A DNA stretch of 64,000 nt. Origin: Wolfiporia cocos (taxonomy: Eukaryota; Basidiomycota; Agaricomycetes; Polyporales; Phaeolaceae). Position numbers and translations under genes: made by a program. The DNA lies in contig JACCLO010000017.1 of the NCBI GenBank assembly GCA_029448655.1, positions 310,001-374,000 of the forward strand. Direction: 5' to 3'. The notes below the pieces were generated by a model. It was not told the origin of the DNA, did not search any database, and saw only the letters and a list, made by a program, of their open reading frames with translations. Shown piece after piece: positions 57,818 to 64,000 of the stretch. The stretch's first letter is position 1; each line of letters starts with the position of its first letter.

Positions 57818-58227
57818 TGTTACGATATTTAATTATGACACACACCAAACTCACTATTGCTCAAGTACGATACAGGGACTTGTCACGCAACCGACCCCCT
57901 GCAGTCTCAGGACTCTACTGGGCATAACCCCAGCTGTACTAGTCTATTAGGGCTTGTTTCACCTTCGACAGATCCAACTCTGTCATCATTTCATATTTAT
58001 CATACTGATTTACAGATGGCATTCAACCACCATATTTTCTATCATTCTAATCTATCATTACAGATTCATTGCTGCATACTTATCCTACATTTCAGACTAG
58101 ATTGTACTTAGTAGCAGTGACATCTGGGACATATAGGACCACAAACACCCATAGTAGTATATAGACTCATGTAACTACAGTTGAGGCTCTTCAGCTTGAC
58201 CTTGTTGTAATAACAAGAGTCTTATAC
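57818..58227 (-). mobile_element. Old Ty3-type LTR, inverted and truncated
   Basis: Reverse complement of the young LTR's 3' part: it starts TGTTACGAT and includes GATACAGGGACTTGT, GATGGCATTCAACCACC and CTTGTTGTAATAACAAGAG. It stops abruptly at TATAC, where the young element starts. CpG sites of the young copy appear mostly as TpG or CpA. The missing part may lie on the far side of the young element, outside the window. Confidence 0.88.
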
Positions 58228-58935
58228 TGTTACGGGTCGAATACCCGTTCGTATATTCGGGTCGCGAATATAGATCGTTCTTCTGCACGTAGGCACGTCG
58301 CCGTATGCAAGGCAAATACGCGTTAGATGCCTTCGGGTCCTAAGTGAAGTTCTTAGGAGATCGGTTAATATCCAATACGCGTTAGAGGATATAATCTGTT
58401 CAGGTGCGAGTCGAATAGGATATAAGACTCGCCTAAGTCCGAGAAGTCAGTGTGCACTTCGAGGACTTAGTCGTTCGGTTGCTCGAGTGAGAAATACTGA
58501 GCGTAGTTTCCTACGTTTGAGAACGAGTATAAGACTTCTTGTTTGTACAACAAGGTCGAGCTGAAGAGCCTCGACAGTAAGTACACGAGTTTATATACTA
58601 CGTTAGTTTTCAGGGGTCAAGCCTGTCCCAGATGTCACCGCTACTATCTACGCTATAGTACCAAACGTTTGATAAGTATGGAGTGATATATCCGCGGCGA
58701 TAGATAGGAATGATGGCGGTTGAACGCCATCTATCAGCTAATAAACGATGAACATGAAACGGTGGCAGAGTTGGATCTGCCAGCGATGAAACGCGCCCTA
58801 TAGACTAGTACAACTGGGGATGCGCCCAGTAGAGTCACGAGTAGCCAGGGGAGTTGGTCGCGCAACAAGTCCCTGTATCGTATTCGACCAGTGGTGAGTT
58901 CTGCGGATGTTCGAAAAATCAAAATAACCGTAACA
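58228..58935 (-). repeat. Young LTR (3' LTR of the minus-strand Ty3 element)
   Basis: 708 bp with perfect 8-bp inverted ends, TGTTACGG and CCGTAACA. It retains CpG sites and lies directly next to a purine-rich tract (GGGAGGGG on the minus strand) on the internal side. In the element's own orientation it is the 3' LTR. The five bases TATAC at 58223-58227 are the expected target duplication; the partner lies outside the window. Confidence 0.92.
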
Positions 58936-58947
58936 TCAGCCCCTCCC
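58936..58947 (-). other. Polypurine tract of the Ty3 element
   Basis: The minus strand reads GGGAGGGGCTGA immediately before the LTR start. The integrase frame's stop TAG (58947-58949) abuts it. Confidence 0.75.
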
Positions 58948-61353
58948 TAGGCATTCGTCGGCCTCGACGAATTTCCCAAGTCCCCCTCTTCAGAGTGCCT
59001 CGGCGTCCTGTTCGTTATAGATGTCACCGTTCCCGCTGAGAGACGGGGTCGTAGGAGTTCGCCATACGAAGTGTTGGTGGCATTCATTCTGTCGATGACC
59101 CGGTTGATTGAGCCCACAAGTTCTGCAAATATAGTCGGGGCAGTCGAGGATCCAGTGGCTAGCGGATCCGCACTGCCGGCAGGGTTGTTCAGGCGAGGGC
59201 CTCGCTGGTACCCGTAGGGAAGGGATATCCCTGAGATATTCGTTGTGTCGGTACCTCCAGTGGTGGGCGGCACGGTGGAGGTTTCGTTGCGCCCACGTGG
59301 GTAAGGAGGTGGTGTCTCGTTCGTGCTCCCTCGCACCTCGCTCAAACTCCTCGCGGGTAATGCTCTGCACCGATGGAGATCGTCGAACAGGCGGCGTGCT
59401 ATTCGCTCTTCGCTGTCGTTCTGGGGGAGCCCTAGGGCTCGTCGGGCGTGCAGATGGTTCACGTCTCCCGTCGCCTCCCATACCAGGAATACGTGGCGTC
59501 GGGTTTCTAACTCCTGTTCGGTGGGCTCTCTGAGTCTCGGTAGGCAGTGGAAATAATACTCTATCGCCCTCCATAAAATCAAACGGCCTTGCAACTCGGC
59601 GTCGTTCGTCGGTGGTGAAAAAGCGGGCGGGTCGTGGTACGTATTCGGGTCGATTGGGAGTAGTGTGCTCGCGATCCTCGAAGTCGTTGAGTGCGTGTCG
59701 TAGTCGGGCCGTCGTGGTGGCGGCCAATCGGTCGATAAGTCTGTCGGTGAGTAGCTTGAGTCCCTCCCTCTGTGCTCTGATCTGCCCCTCCATTCGGACG
59801 AGGTCCTCGGTAATGTTCTGGTACGAGCTGTAAACGTGGGTGAGGTCCTGCGCGATGTCGAAGAGGGCCGACCAGCCATCGGCTCGGCCAGCAAATGGTC
59901 CCTCGGCCCTGTACCAGAGGAGGGCGTGTCTAATCTGTAGATGTTGGGGGGAGTACCTTCTTGGTGGCGTACCTCGCGGTCGGCCTTCTCGACGATCTGT
60001 ATCGCTGGGGGTCGCGGTACGGCGGGGAAGTTGGTGGCGAGTCGTCGACATACTATTACTGTCCTACTTTCGAGTGTCGGGGTTGTCCTGACTCTCGTCC
60101 GGTGGTAGTCTTTTATCAGTTCCTTGGAGTGCTCCAGGTTCGCCTCGTCTTCCCATGAGTTGTCGGCCGTGGCATAGCCTTTCCATTTGACGAAGTATTG
60201 ACGCTTCTTTCCCCTCCATCTGTCAGCCAAGATGGCTTCGACCTCATATTCTTCCTGTCCCTTGATGATATCAGGTGGCGGCCGTAAGTAATTGGGTCCG
60301 TGCACCCTTGTTTCTTTGAATGGTTTTAGCAAGGCGGCGTGGAATACCGGATGAACTTTCCAGCTCGTTGGTAACTGCAGCCGGTATGTCGTGGGTCCCA
60401 TCTTTTCTGTGATAGTGAAGGGTCCTTCTCTTTTTGGTGCTAGCTTGTTAGATTCGTAGGGGATTGTTAGGTTCTTTGCGTCGAGCCAGACCTTGTCCCC
60501 TTTCTCAAGCTTCGGCAGTTCTCTGAGGAACCTCCCTGCCATTCTTTTCTGGGCTAATTCATGCGCGATGAATGCCATCTTTCGCGCCTCTTTGATCTTC
60601 TTGATCCTGTCGACAGCTGCCGGGACGTTCCCTACTCGGTCATAATCTGGGAATCCTCTCGGGACATATCCTAGGATTATTTCGAGTGGCGCGGGCCGGT
60701 TTTCGGTTCGTCTGGTGTTGTGCGCAAACTCGACGTCCGGCAGTCGTTGTACCCATTGGAATGGGTCGTTCATGCAATAGATGCGAAGGTATACTTCGAT
60801 CTGTTGATTCATCCTTTCTGTCTGTCCGTCAGTCTGTGGATGGTACGCCGTACTCATCGCTGATTCTGTTCCCTGCAGCTTGCATAATTCCTTGAAGAGC
60901 TTTGACGCAAACTGCGGTCCTCGGTCAGAAATGATCTTTCGGGGGATGCCATATAGCGAGTAGATTTTTCGGTGAAATATCTCTGCTGCCCCTTCGCTAG
61001 TGATCGTTTTGTCGCATGGGGTGAGAGATATGGCCTTGGATAGGCCATGGTCGACAATCACCATCACGGAGTCGTACTTTCCGACTCTTGGCAGGTCGGT
61101 GACAAAATCGACCGAGCACTGTGAGAAGGGGAGGGCGTCTTCCCGTGTCGGTATTGGTTGCAAAGGGGGTTTCAGCGGATTCCTATCAGGTTTCATCTGC
61201 TGACAGATTGCACAGCCCCGGACGTATTCCGCTATCATTGTTCTCATGTCAGGCCACCAAAAGTGGGTCGTAACCTGTACTGTTGTTCCCCAGATCCCAG
61301 GGTGTCCGGCCGGGATCGTGTCATGGTATTTTGAGATGACGTCCCTTCGAAGG
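58947..61353 (-). CDS. Ty3 integrase with GPY module, chromodomain and long C-terminal extension
   Basis: The frame shows the zinc-binding end (His-rich region from about 61345, with CAICQQMKPDRN), the catalytic core with CSVDFVTDLP, SDRGPQFASKLF and PQTDGQTERMN (Asp-Asp-Glu), and the GPF module REGPFTITEKMG. A chromodomain follows (EYEVEAILADRWRGKKRQYF, VKWKGYATADNSWEDE), a hallmark of chromoviruses that steers integration to heterochromatin. About 360 further residues, rich in Arg, Pro, Ser and Thr, continue to TAG 58947. This extension overlaps a second frame (58990-60051). The frame reaches back to about 61353, where a lost base separates it from the reverse transcriptase frame. Confidence 0.92.
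58990..60051 (-). CDS. Overlapping 353-codon ORF with two CCHC zinc knuckles
   Basis: It starts at ATG 60051 and lies wholly inside the integrase extension in another frame. It has a predicted helical middle (LVRMEGQIRAQREGLKLLTD) and two zinc knuckles near its end: CRQCGSASHWILDC (C-x2-C-x4-H-x4-C) and CRTCGLNQPGHRQNEC (C-x2-C-x6-H-x4-C). The first is the retroviral nucleocapsid spacing. Such knuckles normally belong to Gag, which should lie upstream, so either this is an extra nucleic-acid-binding protein or the element is rearranged. Both frames are open for about 1.06 kb. It is an inference that this frame is translated, for instance from a spliced or shifted message. Confidence 0.65.
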   Translation of the reverse strand: MSTTRHQLPRRTATPSDTDRREGRPRGTPPRRYSPQHLQIRHALLWYRAEGPFAGRADGWSALFDIAQDLTHVYSSYQNITEDLVRMEGQIRAQREGLKLLTDRLIDRLAATTTARLRHALNDFEDREHTTPNRPEYVPRPARFFTTDERRRVARPFDFMEGDRVLFPLPTETQRAHRTGVRNPTPRIPGMGGDGRREPSARPTSPRAPPERQRRANSTPPVRRSPSVQSITREEFERGAREHERDTTSLPTWAQRNLHRAAHHWRYRHNEYLRDIPSLRVPARPSPEQPCRQCGSASHWILDCPDYICRTCGLNQPGHRQNECHQHFVWRTPTTPSLSGNGDIYNEQDAEAL

Positions 61354-63110
61354 CCTCGTCCCTTGGCACGTACATCCTGCCTTTATAGAGCAGTATCCCA
61401 TCCGTTTGTTGCCATTCATCTGCGGTAGTTCTTGCGGGGAATTCGCCTGTGCCCCCTAGAGCACGGATCGCCTGTTCCGCAGATTCATCTCGATCGTTGG
61501 CATTCTTGATTCGATCAATGATCGGGATCTGGATTGCGTGGACGACGAGTTCGTCTGGAATCATGGTGATTCCCTCGTTGTCTTCGTTGCTTTCGTCCAG
61601 GTGGTACAACCTGGAAAGCGTGTCGGCCATGACTAGTTTCCTTCCGGGGACGTGCTGTAATTTCAGGTCGAATTGCGAAAGGAATAGATGCCATCTCGCT
61701 TGTCGCCGATTTAGGCGCTGTGCGCTTCTCCAGTACGTCAGGTTCTGATGATCACTTCGGATCAAGATCCGATGCGGTGCTCCTTCCAATAGGTGCCGCC
61801 ATTCTTCTAATGCTCGGACTATTCTGAGTAGTTCGCGATCGTAGATTTCGTAGTTCCGTTCTGTTGGTGTCAGGGACTGTGAGAGATATCCCACCGGCCG
61901 TTCGCTCCCTGTTTCATCTACCTGTTTTAGTACTGCTCCTGTGGCGAACTGAGATGCGTCTGTTTCGAGGATGAACGGTTTCTCCTTGTCCGGTGTTCCT
62001 AGTGCGGGCGCCGTCGTGAATGCTTTCTTCATGAATTCGAATGCTGCCTGTTCTTTCTCCGTCCATTGGAACCCTGTCCCTGTGACCGTTTTTGTGAGGT
62101 CTACTAAGGGTCGGGCGTGCGTAGAGTAGTGATCGATAAATTTCCGATAGAAGTTTGCAAATCCTAGGAAGGATCTGACTTCCTTGAGGTTTCGGGGAGT
62201 CGGCCACTCCTTAATCCCATTGAGTTTCGCTGGGTCCATCTGGATATTTCCTGGGGTGATGACTAGCCCCAGGAATTCGACTCTGTCGACACCGAAAGCG
62301 CATTTCTCGGGTTTCACGAAGAGATGGTTATCCATCAATCTCTGAAGGATCCGCCGTTCCCGTTCCTTGTGTATTTTCTCGTTTTCTGAGAAAATGAGGA
62401 TGTCGTCCATATAAACGAGCACCCATCCTTCGAGGATTTCTTCTTTCAGGATTTCGTTCATCATTGCCTGAAAGGTCCCGGGTGCATTGCATAACCCGAA
62501 AAACATAACCGTGGGCTCGTACAACCCTCGGTTTGTTTTGAAGGCCGCTTTCCATTCGTCTCCCTTCTTGATTCGCACGTTGTTGTATCCCGCTCTAAGG
62601 TCCATTTTTGTGAAGATCTTTGCTCCTTTTAGCTTTTCCAGGAGTTCTGAGATCAGTGGTAAGGGATAGACGTTCTTTATCGTTCCTTCGTTCAGATATC
62701 GATAGTCTTGACAGGGTCGTAGGCCGCTGTCTTTCTTTGGGACGAAAAAGAATGGTGACGCCATCGGGGATTTTGAAGGGACTATGAATCCCTTAGCCAA
62801 GTTTTCTTTTAGGAATTCGTCCAGCGCCTGTTGCTCTTTAGGTGAGAGTGCATAGACTTTGCAGTCTTTCGGCATGAAATCGGGTTTTAATTCAATTGCG
62901 TGGTCCCATGGTCTCGATGGGGGGAATGCTGCTGCGGACTCCTTACTGAACACCTTGGCGAAGTCCAGTAGGTGTTTCGGGACCATCTCCTCAATCGTTC
63001 GTTCTGGTTCTGGGGTTTTTTGTGCGAATTCTTGGGATTTCGTCAGCGCCTTCCTGACAGCATTGATGATTTGTATCTTTGTTCGGAACTTCTTTCGCGC
63101 CTCCCCCTTT
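61244..63110 (-). CDS. Ty3 reverse transcriptase and RNase H
   Basis: The frame contains the RT fingers (SPFFFVPKKDSGLRPCQDYR, KMDLRAGYNNVRIKKGDEWK), the catalytic YMDD in LVYMDDILIFS, and the thumb/connection FLGFANFYRKFID. RNase H follows with TDASQFATGAVLKQ, SDHQNLTYWRS and ADTLSR. Upstream of the first ATG (62986) the frame remains open to about 63110 with plausible coding (helical KFRTKIQIINAVRKAL). Entry is therefore probably by frameshift from the protease/dUTPase frame, not at an ATG. After about 61355 the family sequence continues in another frame; the 61244 end is thus the end of an out-of-frame tail. Confidence 0.92.
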
Positions 63111-63998
63111 CTTTCCTATGATCCTAAGGTTATCTTTTGCGAAGCGTCGGATCGCTTCGTACTCTTCGGGAGTATAGAGCCGCTGCGCTGTTTCTCCTGT
63201 CTGATCCGTGGATCCGAATCCTTTCTCCCCTCGTTCTGTTTCATCTAGGTCTTCGACTTCTAAGATGTCGGGGGTGAGGTGTCGTTCAAAAATTATCTGG
63301 GCTATTCGCATGCCCGGGATAATTCTATGCGCCTTGTCTGAGTAGTTGAAGACGATGGCTCCGAGGTCCCCTCGGTAGTCCGAGTCTATGATTCCGGCTT
63401 GTACTACCAATCCGTGTCTGAGGGTGTTGCCTGATCGTCCGGCCAACTTTCCATACGATCCCTTTGGGATCTTCATTTTTACTCCTGTGGAGACGAGTTT
63501 CCATCCTCCGGCGGGAATCTCGGTTTCTTCTGCGGCGTAAAGGTCATACCCCGCAGCTTCTTGGGTCCCCCTTGTTGGAATTTTCCCTTCTGGGGCAACT
63601 ACCATCTCCACTGTATCCATTCGGATTGTGGCTTCTTGTTTCTTTTCTTCTGCCCCTAGTATCGATCGTACATCGACTGTTTGGTCCTTCCAGTCGATTG
63701 TGGGGTTTTCGTCTTTCAGCCATCCATACCCTAGAATCATATTTTCTGTTCCGATTGATCCTACGAGGAATCGGACTTTTCGCGTTTTCTGGGTCTTCGG
63801 ATATCGTAGTAGTATGGTAGCTTCTCGGTCTATTCGCCCATCTTTGTTTTCTGTTCCGTCAACATTTTTGACGATGATCGGGTTCTTCAAGGGTTGTGTG
63901 GGCACCTTGTATTTTTCTACCACTCTGCTGTGGATCAGGTTCGACATTGCTCCTGAGTCGATTAGTGCATTGCACTTCACGGGTTTTGCCAGCGTCAT
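62991..63998 (-). CDS. Ty3 protease fused to a dUTPase domain (5' end outside the window)
   Basis: Residues about 11-94 are an aspartic protease of retroelement type (ALIDSGAMSN, FLVGSIGTENMILGYGWL). Residues about 130-265 are a trimeric-type dUTPase with all five motifs: AAGYDLYAAE, GRSG, GIIDSDYRGDLG, GMRIAQIIFE and RGEKGFGSTD. The last Gly of motif 5 is Asp here. dUTPase hydrolyses dUTP to dUMP and would limit uracil in the element's cDNA. The frame runs off the right edge at 63998 and ends at 62991. The reverse transcriptase frame takes over in +1 near 63100, at a run of A and G (AAAGAAAGGGGGA), possibly a programmed shift as in Ty3. Confidence 0.93.
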   Translation of the reverse strand: MTLAKPVKCNALIDSGAMSNLIHSRVVEKYKVPTQPLKNPIIVKNVDGTENKDGRIDREATILLRYPKTQKTRKVRFLVGSIGTENMILGYGWLKDENPTIDWKDQTVDVRSILGAEEKKQEATIRMDTVEMVVAPEGKIPTRGTQEAAGYDLYAAEETEIPAGGWKLVSTGVKMKIPKGSYGKLAGRSGNTLRHGLVVQAGIIDSDYRGDLGAIVFNYSDKAHRIIPGMRIAQIIFERHLTPDILEVEDLDETERGEKGFGSTDQTGETAQRLYTPEEYEAIRRFAKDNLRIIGKKGGGAKEVPNKDTNHQCCQEGADEIPRIRTKNPRTRTND

Positions 63999-64000
63999 GA

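Larger units (their letters stand above)
58228..64000 (-). mobile_element. Ty3/Gypsy chromodomain retrotransposon (chromovirus), partial
   Basis: On the minus strand, from right to left: protease plus dUTPase, reverse transcriptase/RNase H, integrase with chromodomain, a purine tract and the 3' LTR. The upstream part (gag, primer-binding site and 5' LTR) is outside the window. The copy is CpG-rich and frames are long, so it is young, although pol has a 1-nt frameshift near 61353 that probably disables it. Confidence 0.93.

Overview
The window is nuclear DNA of a filamentous basidiomycete, most likely an agaricomycete (a polypore-like genome is a guess from gene content, not proven). The evidence is short GT-AG introns of about 50-60 nt in almost every gene, fungal-type proteins (Zn2Cys6 regulator, F-box/LRR proteins, NAP1, Ubp14, Ssz1, Gdt1), intron-containing tRNA genes, and a Ty3-type chromodomain retrotransposon. 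No bacterial features were seen (no operons, no ribosome binding sites).

Layout. 0.7-2.7 kb: a multi-exon gene built from tandem copies of one domain. 4.9-5.6 kb: a fold-back element whose arms carry tRNA-like sequence. 5.8-7.1 kb: decayed ankyrin-type coding sequence, then tRNA-His at 7.17 kb. 7.6-16.6 kb is a housekeeping block: DHH phosphoesterase (-), flavocytochrome b2-like dehydrogenase (+), Gdt1-type cation transporter (+), tRNA-Asp (+), uridine phosphorylase (-). 19.9-24.6 kb: an HMG-box regulator and a peroxisomal 2,4-dienoyl-CoA reductase. 24.6-31.3 kb: no convincing gene. 31.3-43.0 kb is the densest stretch: F-box protein, NAP1, Ubp14/USP5, Ssz1 and a Zn2Cys6 regulator. 43-47 kb: mostly unassigned, with a second ankyrin-type relic. 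47.0-49.6 kb: a frameshifted F-box pseudogene and a proline iminopeptidase-like hydrolase.

From about 49.6 kb to the right edge the window is repeat and transposon territory. It holds an 11-bp promoter array, a perfect-looking hairpin, a 30-bp minisatellite, a dead ThrE-like transporter gene truncated by an old LTR, a hAT element (8-bp target duplication, short inverted ends) nested inside that LTR, a second old LTR in inverted orientation, and finally a young Ty3/chromovirus element on the minus strand running off the window. The old layers (about 52.3-58.2 kb) are strongly depleted in CpG, whereas the young element is CpG-rich, as expected if CpG methylation and deamination act on old transposons.

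Most interesting system: the Ty3 element. It carries a complete dUTPase-like domain between protease and reverse transcriptase. It also has a 353-codon reading frame with two CCHC zinc knuckles downstream of the integrase/chromodomain, overlapping the integrase frame for its whole length. Its gag region lies outside the window.

How genes relate: most neighbours are ordinary housekeeping genes. Divergent pairs that may share promoters are DHH/cytochrome b2 and Ubp14/Ssz1. Convergent pairs are F-box/NAP1 and Ssz1/Zn2Cys6. Gene models were spliced by eye, so exon ends are approximate where stated.
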